Shown: positions 16,046-25,273 of the stretch, in pieces
Position numbering within the stretch: position 1 is the stretch's first letter
How the letters are laid out: each line of letters starts with the position of its first letter
Source of the DNA: Urmitella timonensis
GTDB taxonomy: Bacteria; Actinomycetota; Actinomycetes; Actinomycetales; Actinomycetaceae
Length of the DNA: 64,000 nucleotides
NCBI GenBank assembly: GCA_900120415.1
Contig: FQLW01000006.1
Span: forward strand, 248,001-312,000
Reading direction: 5' to 3'
Program-made: the position numbers and the translations under genes
The notes under the pieces: generated by a model
Databases searched by the model: none
Seen by the model: only the letters and a program-made list of their open reading frames with translations
Told to the model about the DNA's origin: nothing

Positions 16046-17647
16046 GTGAAAGGTAATCGATTGATAGCTGAAAAGTCTAACCAGCCAACTAGCGGAATCG
16101 CTGATACTTCCTTTGCCCACGAGCTTCCTACCGAGCAGGTGGAAGCCGATGTGGTGGGGGAAGCCTCAATGGATTTGAGCGATAAAACTTTTGCCGATTT
16201 TGGGGTGAGCTCCCCGCTTTGTGAAGCTTTAGCCGAGGCGGGCATTGTCCATCCTTTCCCCATTCAGGCTCTCACCTTGCCGGTGGCGCTGGAGCGCCAT
16301 GACATTATTGGGCAAGCCAAGACCGGCACCGGTAAGACCTTGGGGTTTGCACTCCCGGTTCTGCAGGACGTGGTGGCTCCGGGTGAGGATGGCTACGAAG
16401 ACCTCCTAGACCCTGGACATCCACAAGCCTTGATTGTGCTCCCTACCCGCGAGCTAGCTATCCAGGTAGCGAGGGAAACCACGCAGGCAGCTTCTCGTCG
16501 CGGCGTTAGAATCTGTGAAATTTATGGAGGACGTGCATTCGAGCCGCAAGTTGCGGCTCTAAAGCGGGGGGTTGAGGTGGTGGTTGGCACCCCTGGACGC
16601 CTGATTGACCTGATGAAACAGGGACATTTGAGCCTCTCATCAGTTCGCACCATGGTGTTAGATGAAGCCGATGAAATGCTTGACTTAGGTTTTCTTCCCG
16701 ATGTGGAAGTGTTACTTTCCCGCACTCCTGCTAACCGTCACACGATGCTGTTTTCCGCCACTATGCCCGGAGAAGTAATCACTTTGGCCAGGCGCTATAT
16801 GGAGCATCCCACCCATATTAGGGCGCAAGATCCAGACGATCAGGGAGCCACGGTTAAAACTACTCGGCAAGTTATTTACCGCTGCCACGCCCTCAATAAA
16901 ATCGAGGTACTGGCGCGTATTCTCCAGGCACGTGGGCGCGGTCTCACCATTATTTTTACCCGCACTAAACGCAGCGCCGCGCGGGTTAGTGATGATTTGA
17001 ATAGCCGCGGCTTTGCGACTGCTTCCCTACATGGGGATTTGGGGCAAGGAGCACGGGAACAGTCCTTACGTGCCTTTCGGCATGGAAAAGTTGATGTATT
17101 GGTAGCAACTGATGTGGCTGCCCGCGGTATTGATGTTGATGATGTTACCCATGTTATTAACTATCAGTGCCCCGAGGACGCAAAAATCTATATTCACCGC
17201 ATTGGACGTACCGGGCGGGCTGGTCATTCCGGCACCGCGATTACCTTTGTTGATTGGGATGATGTTCCCCGCTGGCGGTTGATAAATAAGGAACTTTCTT
17301 TGGGGGCGGAAGAACCGGTAGAAACCTATCACACCAGCGCCCACCTATACACCGATTTAGATATTCCCGAAGACGCGGGTTCTCGTTTACCTATTTCTCA
17401 GCGTAAGCGGGCAGGTTTATCCGCTGAAAAGCTGGAAGATTTAGGGGAAACCGGTGGCCGGCGCGGAGGGCGTAACGGACGCAATCGCGGTGGTCGGGGA
17501 AGGAATTCTCAAGGCGGGAAAGGACGAGAGCGCCGCGGGGGACGTGACAGACGCCGTGAGCGCGATACCCACCAGGGGGCTGGAACCCAACGACAGCCTC
17601 GTCCTCGCCGAAATCGGAGCCGACGGCGTAAAGGTAGCGAAGAGTAA
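16046..17647 (+). CDS. DEAD-box ATP-dependent RNA helicase
   Basis: Up to 533 residues. Helicase motifs occur in order: Q motif (FPIQALTLP), motif I AKTGTGKT, PTRELAIQ, GTPGRL, DEAD in VLDEADEMLD, SAT, ATDVAARGID and HRIGRTGRAG. The tail after about residue 445 is rich in Arg and Gly (RRGGRNGRNRGGRGR), a typical RNA-binding extension. It unwinds structured RNA, probably in ribosome assembly or mRNA decay. The long frame begins with GTG 16046 right after a hairpin. ATG 16169 (MDLSDKTFADFG) after GGGGGAAG is an attractive alternative that keeps the whole core. The GH13 gene follows 12 bases downstream on the same strand. Confidence 0.93.
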   Translation: MKGNRLIAEKSNQPTSGIADTSFAHELPTEQVEADVVGEASMDLSDKTFADFGVSSPLCEALAEAGIVHPFPIQALTLPVALERHDIIGQAKTGTGKTLGFALPVLQDVVAPGEDGYEDLLDPGHPQALIVLPTRELAIQVARETTQAASRRGVRICEIYGGRAFEPQVAALKRGVEVVVGTPGRLIDLMKQGHLSLSSVRTMVLDEADEMLDLGFLPDVEVLLSRTPANRHTMLFSATMPGEVITLARRYMEHPTHIRAQDPDDQGATVKTTRQVIYRCHALNKIEVLARILQARGRGLTIIFTRTKRSAARVSDDLNSRGFATASLHGDLGQGAREQSLRAFRHGKVDVLVATDVAARGIDVDDVTHVINYQCPEDAKIYIHRIGRTGRAGHSGTAITFVDWDDVPRWRLINKELSLGAEEPVETYHTSAHLYTDLDIPEDAGSRLPISQRKRAGLSAEKLEDLGETGGRRGGRNGRNRGGRGRNSQGGKGRERRGGRDRRRERDTHQGAGTQRQPRPRRNRSRRRKGSEE

Positions 17648-17659
17648 AGGGGATACGCT

Positions 17660-19393
17660 ATGAACCAGTTGCACAGAAATGACTGGAATCAGTGGTGGCG
17701 TAGCGCCGCTATTTACCAGGTTTATCCGCGTTCCTTTTCCGATAGCAACGGGGATGGAATTGGGGATTTGGGTGGCGTGCTAGAAAAAATCGACTACCTG
17801 GAACAGTTGAACATTGATGCAGTCTGGTTTTCTCCTTTCTACCCTTCACCCCAGCATGATACCGGTTATGATGTAGCCGACTACCTGGATATTAATCCCG
17901 AATATGGGGACTTACAGACTTTCGATAAGGTTCTCGCCGAGCTTCATGCCCGCGGGATAAAAGTCATCATTGATGTGGTCCCTAACCATTCCTCTTGGGA
18001 GCACCCCCTGTTCAAGCAGGCGCTAGCTGCCCAGCCGGGAGATTCGGCACGCGATATGTATATGTTCCGTAAATCTAGCGATGGCGCTCCCAACAACTGG
18101 GGTTCCATGTTTGGCGGTTCTGCCTGGTCAAAAGTGGAGCCCCTAAGTGGCAAAGCAAGCGACCGCGACTGGTGGTATCTGCATATTTTCGACGCCTCCC
18201 AACCTGACTTCAACTGGGAAAACCCGAAAGTTCACGAGTTTTTTCGCTCCTACCTGCGTTTTTGGTTAGACCGCGGGGTAGATGGTTTTCGGGTAGATGT
18301 GGCGCACGGCTTAGTGAAAGACCCCGCGCTACCCGATGATTTGGTCGGTCCAGATCGCCTTAACTATGAAGGACCGAACAGCGAAAATGGCCGCGCCCTC
18401 GATGTGGGACCATTCTTTAACCAGCCAGGGGTGCACGATATTTATCGCGAATGGCGCCAAGTCCTAGATGAATATGGACGTGACCGGATGCTAGTTGCCG
18501 AAGCCTGGGTTAATACCCCAGAACAAGAAGCTATGTATGTACGCGAAGACGAAATGTCGCAGGCTTTCAACTTCTCGGTAGTTAATTGCCCCTGGGAGCC
18601 GGGCGCGCTGCGTAAAGTTATCCGCCGCACCCAAGAAGCCTCGGCATCGGTGGGGGCTCCTGCCACCTGGGTACTCTCCAATCATGACACGGTGCGCCAC
18701 AGCACCCGGCTTGGCTATCCTACCGGGGCAAACACTGACAATGGAATCGGGGTAACCGACCCGCAACCAGATAGGGAAATCGGTCTTACCCGGGCCTTGT
18801 CAGCGACCGCTTTCCTGGCGGGGCTACCCGGCTCGATTTACCTTTATAACGGCGAGGAACTGGGGCTACCGGAAGCGACTACGCTTCCTGATGATGCCCG
18901 CCAAGACCCTACCTGGAAACGTTCCGGTTATCGCGTACGCGGACGCGACGGCTGCCGCGTACCTCTCCCCTGGTCAAATAATCCCAGCTCTAACTTTGGG
19001 TTTTCGCCTGCGCGAGCTAGCTCCCCTTGGCTACCGCAACCAGCTGATTGGGGAGAACTGTCAGCACAGGTGCAAGAGTCTAATCCCTACTCCCCTTTAA
19101 ATTTTTACCGGAAAATGCTCGCTACCCGCCGTAGCCTCGGCCTGGGAATGGGAAAATCAACCTGGTTGGACAGCGACCCGGAGGTACTATCACTGCTGGT
19201 TACAGCTAGTTGTGGACGAAAAGTAATAGTTGCTACCAACCTGGCAGTAGGTTATCGCCCGCTCCCTCAATTGGCTTTAAGTAAGGGGACGAAGGTGCTT
19301 TTGCAAACCCCGACAATCACTTCTGAGGACGCAGAGTGCAGTTTCCGGGATAGGGGGATCGGCCCCGGGCAGACCCTATGGATTGAGGTTTAA
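17660..19393 (+). CDS. GH13 alpha-glucosidase (oligo-1,6-glucosidase type)
   Basis: A 577-residue glycoside hydrolase family 13 enzyme without signal peptide, so probably cytoplasmic. The catalytic residues are D213 in DGFRVDVAHG (nucleophile), E281 in MLVAEAW (acid/base) and D343 in LSNHDT. IIDVVPNHSS near residue 103 is conserved region I. The N-terminal WWRSAAIYQVYPRSF and QHDTGYDVADY are typical of alpha-glucosidases acting on short oligosaccharides. It starts at ATG after AAGGGGATACGCT, 12 bases behind the helicase gene. Glycogen phosphorylase is encoded next, so both probably act in breakdown of alpha-glucans or maltodextrins. Exact specificity (alpha-1,4 or alpha-1,6) cannot be read here. 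Confidence 0.92.
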   Translation: MNQLHRNDWNQWWRSAAIYQVYPRSFSDSNGDGIGDLGGVLEKIDYLEQLNIDAVWFSPFYPSPQHDTGYDVADYLDINPEYGDLQTFDKVLAELHARGIKVIIDVVPNHSSWEHPLFKQALAAQPGDSARDMYMFRKSSDGAPNNWGSMFGGSAWSKVEPLSGKASDRDWWYLHIFDASQPDFNWENPKVHEFFRSYLRFWLDRGVDGFRVDVAHGLVKDPALPDDLVGPDRLNYEGPNSENGRALDVGPFFNQPGVHDIYREWRQVLDEYGRDRMLVAEAWVNTPEQEAMYVREDEMSQAFNFSVVNCPWEPGALRKVIRRTQEASASVGAPATWVLSNHDTVRHSTRLGYPTGANTDNGIGVTDPQPDREIGLTRALSATAFLAGLPGSIYLYNGEELGLPEATTLPDDARQDPTWKRSGYRVRGRDGCRVPLPWSNNPSSNFGFSPARASSPWLPQPADWGELSAQVQESNPYSPLNFYRKMLATRRSLGLGMGKSTWLDSDPEVLSLLVTASCGRKVIVATNLAVGYRPLPQLALSKGTKVLLQTPTITSEDAECSFRDRGIGPGQTLWIEV

Positions 19394-19554
19394 TCCGCTT
19401 ACCCATAGCCGCATTAAATAGAGCCTGGTGAAAGCCGTTTTAAGAAGTCTGAGGACAGATGTAACTAATGCCACTTATTAAATAGGGATTTTAAGCACCG
19501 CTATTTGCGTCTCAACCGGTAGCCTGTAACCGTAGTTTTGCAAGGAGTTTAAAA

Positions 19555-21924
19555 ATGGCAGACAACCTTACAGATTCTCTTGGGTCTTTCACCCGTTCAA
19601 TTTCTGGACGTCGCGTTGAGGCTTCCACTCCTATGGAGTTTTGGACGGGAATGTCGCAAGCGGTAGTTGAACGAATCGCTGAAAATTGGGAAAAAACTAC
19701 CGATAAGTATGCAGCGGGACGCCAAGAACATTATTTTTCCGCAGAGTTCCTAATGGGCAGGGCTTTGCTAAACAACCTAGATAATCTGGGGCTGTTAGAG
19801 GACGCGAAAGTAGCAACCAATGCTTTCGGTATTTCTCTAACTGACGTTTTGGAAGCCGAGCATGATGCCGCTTTAGGAAATGGCGGTCTAGGGCGCTTAG
19901 CTGCCTGTTTCCTAGATTCTTGTGCCACTATGAACCTGCCAGTTCGCGGATATGGAATCTTGTACCGTTACGGATTGTTTAAACAGTCTTTCGAAAACGG
20001 TAACCAGCGTGAACACCCTGATCCCTGGATGGAGGAAGGCTATCCGTTCGTCCTCCGCCGCGAGGAAGAACCCCGCTTTATTAACTTTGCGGATATGCAG
20101 GTGCGGGCGGTTCCCTATGATATGCCGATTACCGGTTACGGCACCGATAACGTAAATACTTTACGTCTTTGGAAGTCAGAACCGATGGAAGAGTTCGACT
20201 ATGAGGCTTTCAACTCTCAGCGGTTCACCGATGCGATTATCGAACGGGAACGGGTGGCTGACCTATGCCGGGTTCTGTACCCGAATGACACTACTTTCGA
20301 GGGTAAAGTGCTGCGGGTGCGCCAACAGTACTTCTTCGTGTCTGCTTCCTTGCAAGACATGGTAGATAACTACATTAAGCACCATGGTCAAGATTTACAT
20401 GATTTCGCTAAATACAACTGTATTCAGCTGAATGACACCCACCCGGTGCTGGCGATTCCAGAACTAATGCGGATTTTGCTTGACGACCATGGCATGGATT
20501 GGGAAAGCGCCTGGCAAATCGTACAGAACACCTTTGCCTACACTAACCACACGGTTCTAGCCGAGGCTTTGGAAACTTGGGAATACTCAATTTTCCAGCG
20601 CTTATTCCCGCGAATCCTAGAGATTGTAACGGAGATTGACCGCCGTTTCCGGATGGAGCTAGAAGCCCTGGGCTTTGATGCTGGTCGCATTGACTATATG
20701 TCGCCCATTCATGGCGGTCGTATCCACATGGCTTGGATTGCTTGCTACGCTGCTTTCTCTATCAATGGGGTGGCGGCGTTACACACCGAGATTATTAAGC
20801 GGCAGACTTTGAAAGACTGGCATGAGATATGGCCACAAAAGTTTAATAACAAGACCAATGGGGTTACTCCTCGGCGCTGGCTCAAACAATGCAATCCTCG
20901 CCTAGCAGAGCTGCTTTCTGAAAAGCTGGGCAACACCGAGTGGGTTAATGATATGGATCAGCTGAAATCCTTACGGCATTTGGCTGACGATTCTGATTTG
21001 ATGGCTCAATTGCTGGGGGTAAAATCCGATAACAAACGGGATTTTGCGCGTTGGTTGGAGCAGCGTAGCGGGGTTAAGGTCGATTCTTCCGCTATTTTCG
21101 ATGTGCAGATTAAACGGTTACACGAGTACAAGCGGCAGTTACTGAACGCGCTCTATATTTTGGATTTGTATTTCCGGATTAAAGAAAACCCGCAAAAGCC
21201 TTGGCCTCATCGGGTCTTTATTTTCGGCGCGAAAGCAGCTCCCGGGTATGTACGCGCTAAAGCAATCATCAAGTTAATCAATACTATTGGGGAACTAATT
21301 GCTTCCGACCCGCAGGTTCGCGAGATTATTCAAGTTGTATTCGTCGAGAACTACAATGTTTCGCCCGCCGAGCATATTATTCCAGCTGCTGATATTCACG
21401 AACAGATTTCTACTGCCGGCAAAGAAGCTTCCGGTACTTCCAATATGAAGTTCATGATGAACGGGGCTCTTTGCCTGGGGACTCTAGATGGCGCAAATGT
21501 AGAGATCGTGGATTCAGTTGGAGAAGAAAACGCCTATATTTTCGGGGCGAAAGAGGAAGAACTGCCCGAGCTGCGGCGCACTTACGATCCTCGCCATCTC
21601 TATGAAACCGTGCCGGGACTTAAACGCACTTTAGATGCTTTCGTTGATGGCACTTTAGATGATGATGGCACTGGTCTATTCCATGACCTTTTGGGCTCAT
21701 TGCTGGACTCAAATGGTTATGAGCCAGCCGATGTGTACTATGTGCTGGGTGACTTTGCCGATTACCGTGAGGTTCGCGACCGGGCTGCCCTCGAGTATGC
21801 TGACCAGATGGAGTGGGCGCGCAAATGCTGGATTAATATCTGTGAATCCGGTCGATTCAGCGCTGACCGTACCATAGCTGATTACGCTAAAGAGGTTTGG
21901 AAGATACAGGCACAAAAAATCTAG
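19555..21924 (+). CDS. glgP: Glycogen/maltodextrin phosphorylase
   Basis: A 789-residue GT35 phosphorylase, the usual bacterial length. The pyridoxal-phosphate lysine is K632 in KEASGTSNMKFMMNG, preceded by the conserved VFVENYNVSPAEHIIPAADI stretch. The N-terminus has GGLGRLAACFLDS and YGILYRYGLF. It splits alpha-1,4-glucans with phosphate to glucose 1-phosphate. The start ATG follows CAAGGAG. The gene stands 161 bases behind the GH13 glucosidase gene and ends at a strong terminator, so it may have its own promoter. Confidence 0.96.
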   Translation: MADNLTDSLGSFTRSISGRRVEASTPMEFWTGMSQAVVERIAENWEKTTDKYAAGRQEHYFSAEFLMGRALLNNLDNLGLLEDAKVATNAFGISLTDVLEAEHDAALGNGGLGRLAACFLDSCATMNLPVRGYGILYRYGLFKQSFENGNQREHPDPWMEEGYPFVLRREEEPRFINFADMQVRAVPYDMPITGYGTDNVNTLRLWKSEPMEEFDYEAFNSQRFTDAIIERERVADLCRVLYPNDTTFEGKVLRVRQQYFFVSASLQDMVDNYIKHHGQDLHDFAKYNCIQLNDTHPVLAIPELMRILLDDHGMDWESAWQIVQNTFAYTNHTVLAEALETWEYSIFQRLFPRILEIVTEIDRRFRMELEALGFDAGRIDYMSPIHGGRIHMAWIACYAAFSINGVAALHTEIIKRQTLKDWHEIWPQKFNNKTNGVTPRRWLKQCNPRLAELLSEKLGNTEWVNDMDQLKSLRHLADDSDLMAQLLGVKSDNKRDFARWLEQRSGVKVDSSAIFDVQIKRLHEYKRQLLNALYILDLYFRIKENPQKPWPHRVFIFGAKAAPGYVRAKAIIKLINTIGELIASDPQVREIIQVVFVENYNVSPAEHIIPAADIHEQISTAGKEASGTSNMKFMMNGALCLGTLDGANVEIVDSVGEENAYIFGAKEEELPELRRTYDPRHLYETVPGLKRTLDAFVDGTLDDDGTGLFHDLLGSLLDSNGYEPADVYYVLGDFADYREVRDRAALEYADQMEWARKCWINICESGRFSADRTIADYAKEVWKIQAQKI

Positions 21925-21962
21925 CTGCCGAAGCGGATTCTTGGCGATAGGTCAATAGCTAA

Positions 21963-22009
21963 TAGTCGCGGGGTGGAAGAAAGATTCTTCCACCCCGCGA
22001 CTATTTTTC
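21963..22009 (+). terminator. Intrinsic terminator after glgP
   Basis: An 18-bp perfect stem (TAGTCGCGGGGTGGAAGA with its complement, 5-base loop) followed by TATTTTT. It also lies downstream of the leftward inositol monophosphatase gene and may serve both directions. Confidence 0.93.
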
Positions 22010-22082
22010 TATCCGGTTTTCCCAGGACAAATCCGCTGCCCTGCCCCGCGGTTTCACCCTGACATTCGGCTGCGCTAACCCG

Positions 22083-22862
22083 CTAGGCAGGAGCTTGCAC
22101 CAACCGATACAGCAGCCCGGAATGTACGGCAGGCCATGCCGCCAAAACGGATCCTTTCTGGCGCACATCCATGCTGGTACCATCAAAGCGGGAAACTAAG
22201 CATCCACTTTCCCGACAGATTAAAGTCGCCGCCGCTATATCCCAAGGGGATACCCAAAGATGAATAAATCCCCCTGCCCTACCGGCTGCTACTTCCACCA
22301 TTTCTAATGCGGCAGAACCGTATCGGCGATGTCCCCGCGATTCCTCTAAAACTTGAGATAAGCGAGGAAGCGCTCGGATTTCCTTTAAATCGGTTAGCAG
22401 AACTACCTGGCGGTAATCTATATCCGAATTCACCGCCTCTAAGGGAAGGTCATTGCAATAAGCCCCTCCCCCTAAAGTCGCGGTATAGGTCTTATCAGCC
22501 ACCGCATCTTGCACTACTGCCAGAACCGGGACTCCGTTTTCACATAATGCCAAGGAAATTGCGTAATCTCGCTTGGTTTCTATGTAATTCATCGTCCCAT
22601 CAATGGGATCTACCAGCCATACCCGTCCCTCGAAAGAATCAACCTGGTGTCCTTCCTCTCCGAGCACTGGGTAGCCACTAAATTCCAGTAGTTGATTCGC
22701 AATAAATTGCTCTATTGCTTTATCAACATCGGTAACTAAATCATTACGGCTGCTTTTAGCGGTAATATTTAGTTCCATTCCCGGTTCAAGCGCCATAGCT
22801 GCGGCTTTTTTAACGGTAGCTACTGCATAATCCAATAGTTTCAGCAATTCCGGCTTTTCCAT
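22083..22862 (-). CDS. Inositol monophosphatase family protein
   Basis: A 259-residue Mg-dependent phosphatase of the IMPase/SuhB family. Metal-site motifs are LGEEGH near residue 70, WLVDPIDGTMNYI near residue 86 and SPWDIAAATL near residue 210. ATG 22862 is preferred to GTG 22871 because GTGAGGAAC serves as ribosome-binding site. It follows the PI-PLC gene by 9 bases and is last in the MFS - PI-PLC - IMPase operon. The family removes phosphate from myo-inositol monophosphates but also acts on other substrates (for example fructose 1,6-bisphosphate or histidinol phosphate). Context favours inositol phosphate. Confidence 0.9.
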   Translation of the reverse strand: MEKPELLKLLDYAVATVKKAAAMALEPGMELNITAKSSRNDLVTDVDKAIEQFIANQLLEFSGYPVLGEEGHQVDSFEGRVWLVDPIDGTMNYIETKRDYAISLALCENGVPVLAVVQDAVADKTYTATLGGGAYCNDLPLEAVNSDIDYRQVVLLTDLKEIRALPRLSQVLEESRGHRRYGSAALEMVEVAAGRAGGFIHLWVSPWDIAAATLICRESGCLVSRFDGTSMDVRQKGSVLAAWPAVHSGLLYRLVQAPA

Positions 22863-22871
22863 GTTCCTCAC

Positions 22872-23717
22872 CTAGTTCTGGCAGTTACTTAGCCCAGCAT
22901 CTATCAAAGTTTGAGCAATCTCAGGGGTAAGATAGTCAAAAATTAGCACCTGCGCCCTTTGCTTGCATCTCGCTTCCTCCTTGGTATAAATATCAAAAAT
23001 CCACGGATTTAGCTGAGCGGCATAGGCATCGGGGAATCCTAACTGTCCATTCGTGGCGCTAATATGATTCAAACGTAGCTCACCAGTTCCAGATTGTTCC
23101 CCTAGTTGCAAGATTGCCTGCTGTTTAGCTTCTAGACTGGGGCCATCCCATAGGTCTTGCAGCCGTATTTTCTCGGCTTCATGCCAGGGATATGCCCAAA
23201 CACAATCTGGTAAATACGTCGATTCATACTGACTGGGAGCACATTCCAATGCCAGGATTTTTCCGCGTAACTGCCCCAAAGTTAGCTCACTGATGGGAAT
23301 CTGATTTTCTTTCTTCCATAGGAAGAATAAATCTCTGTTTTCGGCAATCAGTTTCGTAATTTGCTGACAATACTGCGGAAAATCATCCTTATTTTCATTT
23401 GCATTTTGGAATCTAACTAAGAGGAATTCTTGCGGATGATTCTTTAGAAACTCTCGGATAGTTTGCAATATGTCCGTAGCTTTAATTGTGCTTATCCACT
23501 CGCGGTGAGCTGCAACCAGGCTAGAACGAATCCGCAAATCTAAAAACCTGACCCCTATATCTAACTGTTCTGCAAGCTGGAGAGTCTGAGTTTTATAGTA
23601 TCTTTGCGGACAGGTTGCGGTCATAGAATCATGAGTTCCCGGGATAGTCAGGTTACCGATGGGAACTGAATCTGGATGATGAGCCATCCAGTCTGCTTGT
23701 TTAACAGCTGCTTTCAT
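22872..23717 (-). CDS. PI-PLC X-domain phosphodiesterase, apparently cytoplasmic
   Basis: A 281-residue protein with the phosphatidylinositol-specific phospholipase C fold. The catalytic histidines are H29 in LTIPGTHDSMT and H71 in LVAAHREW, with GVRFLDLRI between them, and LLVRFQNANEN near residue 100 belongs to the same barrel. Known bacterial PI-PLCs are secreted, but this one starts MKAAVKQADWMAHHPDS with no signal peptide or membrane segment. It follows the MFS gene by 7 bases (GAGGGAAAA before the ATG) and precedes an inositol phosphatase. I infer that it splits an imported inositol phosphodiester such as glycerophosphoinositol to (cyclic) inositol phosphate. Confidence 0.85.
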   Translation of the reverse strand: MKAAVKQADWMAHHPDSVPIGNLTIPGTHDSMTATCPQRYYKTQTLQLAEQLDIGVRFLDLRIRSSLVAAHREWISTIKATDILQTIREFLKNHPQEFLLVRFQNANENKDDFPQYCQQITKLIAENRDLFFLWKKENQIPISELTLGQLRGKILALECAPSQYESTYLPDCVWAYPWHEAEKIRLQDLWDGPSLEAKQQAILQLGEQSGTGELRLNHISATNGQLGFPDAYAAQLNPWIFDIYTKEEARCKQRAQVLIFDYLTPEIAQTLIDAGLSNCQN

Positions 23718-23724
23718 TTTTCCC

Positions 23725-25089
23725 TCAGTTCATTTGTTTTTGGCGGCGCTGCATTTTCACCATGAGGTGTGACATTACTGCTGCAACCAGAGCTAAAGCT
23801 GCCAATCCTAAGAATGCAGAGCCCAGTACATTGGTGGAGGTTAGCACTTCGGTGATTACTTTCCCATTGCTATCAGTAATGGAGGGGGTAATCAGACCAC
23901 CGAGCACAATGGGAGCTAATAACGCCGGGATATATCCGACAGTGATTGCAAAAGACATAGCAGCTGAAGAGTTCTTCTTGGCAATCCCGAACTCTCCGAT
24001 GGGAGCGTAGTAGACACCCCGAATCATAAAGGTGGTGGCAGATGCCAAAAGCATCATCACGATTAGCGCCCAGAACATTCCACTAGAGATCAGGTTACCC
24101 GGTACTTGACCAGCTGGATAAGAGCTGATAGCTGGGCTGTTGGTGAAGAAGATTGCCGCAATCAGCGCCAGTAGAACTACCAGAACTATTTCCATAGTTC
24201 TCATGAACTTTACCGTTGATTTAAATACTTTTTCTACCAGAATCGTTGAAACCAGTGGCAACATACGCAAGCCGATTACGGTAGTTGCAAACACGGCAGC
24301 TGCCACAGCCGAAGTTCCGTATCCGGCTTGCAAGAAGCGGGCAAAATAAGTTCCGGCAGCTACGAAAGTGCCGTAGATACAGAAAACGTTGATACCGGTG
24401 AGCCAGACTATCGGCAGTTTAGCTACTTTCCCAACCCCTTTGATTGCCTCTACAGTGTTAGCTGCTTGGGTGTCTTCATTGCCGACTTTTTGCCCTTTTG
24501 GCACTGCCCAGAACACCATTAGCCCGGCTACCAGGACGATTATCGAGGAGGTGTACATGATGGTTCGAGCACTGGCTCCCGATGCCAGCATCAAGGTCCA
24601 AAGCAAAGAAACCAGGAACGCGAGCAGACCGCGTCCAAACTCGAAAAAGCCAAATGCACTGCCTTGATGTTCTTCAGTAGTTGAGAGGCTAACTGCTTTG
24701 AAGTTGGCTGGTTTGAATAATACCTCGGTAAACAGCAGCATCAAGAAGAAGCATACGAGCAGCGTCCCCAGGGAGAGATTGGGTGAGAATACGGTGATGA
24801 ATAGGGAAATCCCTCCCGCACCCAGAGAAGAAATCAGCATGATAGTACGAATCGCAAAACGATCGCCTATCCATCCCAAGGCAATGGTTCCCAGGATAAT
24901 AACTAAACCTTGCATTGAATATAGGTTCCCTGCCTGAGCGTCGGTGACCCCCATGGCGGTAGGAAAATCTTTGGGAATGGTGTTCCGAATGTCCCAAAAA
25001 GCATAAATTAACTGCGCATTTACTGTGATTAGCACCAGCGACAGAAATGAAGTCGCCGTGAATCCCAGGTTATTTAACTTTGAACGCAT
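23725..25089 (-). CDS. MFS transporter of the PI-PLC/IMPase operon
   Basis: A 454-residue major facilitator protein with about 12 membrane segments. A loop motif after the second helix reads GWIGDRFAIRTIM (about residue 73), and the two halves are joined by the polar stretch PKGQKVGNEDTQAANTVEAI near residue 200. I do not recognise the substrate. It starts at ATG 25089 after AAAGGAG and is the first gene of a three-gene operon with the PI-PLC and inositol phosphatase genes. A promoter with an overlapping palindromic LacI-type operator lies 56-92 bases upstream. A glycerophosphodiester or other inositol compound is the substrate I would infer. Confidence 0.85.
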   Translation of the reverse strand: MRSKLNNLGFTATSFLSLVLITVNAQLIYAFWDIRNTIPKDFPTAMGVTDAQAGNLYSMQGLVIILGTIALGWIGDRFAIRTIMLISSLGAGGISLFITVFSPNLSLGTLLVCFFLMLLFTEVLFKPANFKAVSLSTTEEHQGSAFGFFEFGRGLLAFLVSLLWTLMLASGASARTIMYTSSIIVLVAGLMVFWAVPKGQKVGNEDTQAANTVEAIKGVGKVAKLPIVWLTGINVFCIYGTFVAAGTYFARFLQAGYGTSAVAAAVFATTVIGLRMLPLVSTILVEKVFKSTVKFMRTMEIVLVVLLALIAAIFFTNSPAISSYPAGQVPGNLISSGMFWALIVMMLLASATTFMIRGVYYAPIGEFGIAKKNSSAAMSFAITVGYIPALLAPIVLGGLITPSITDSNGKVITEVLTSTNVLGSAFLGLAALALVAAVMSHLMVKMQRRQKQMN

Positions 25090-25144
25090 ATTCGTAGCTC
25101 CTTTGCTGCAAATAATTCCTAGATGTGCTTTAGCACATAGCCCT

Positions 25145-25181
25145 ACAATAAAATATCCCTCACATTAAGTCAAACGTTTGA
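25145..25181 (-). promoter_or_regulatory. Promoter with overlapping LacI-type operator
   Basis: On the minus strand TTGACT (25173-25168) and TATTGT (25150-25145) are spaced by 17 bases. The perfect palindrome TCAAACGTTTGA (25170-25181), typical of LacI-family operators with a central CG, overlaps the -35 box. Binding of the adjacent LacI-type protein here would block transcription of the MFS - PI-PLC - IMPase operon. Confidence 0.75.
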
Positions 25182-25273
25182 ATAGGTTTTATCAGCAGCC
25201 TTAATTTACGAAAGAGCATAAAAGTGCTATTTTTAGATTTTTTTGTTTTAACGTTTTAATATCTTTTCCCCTC

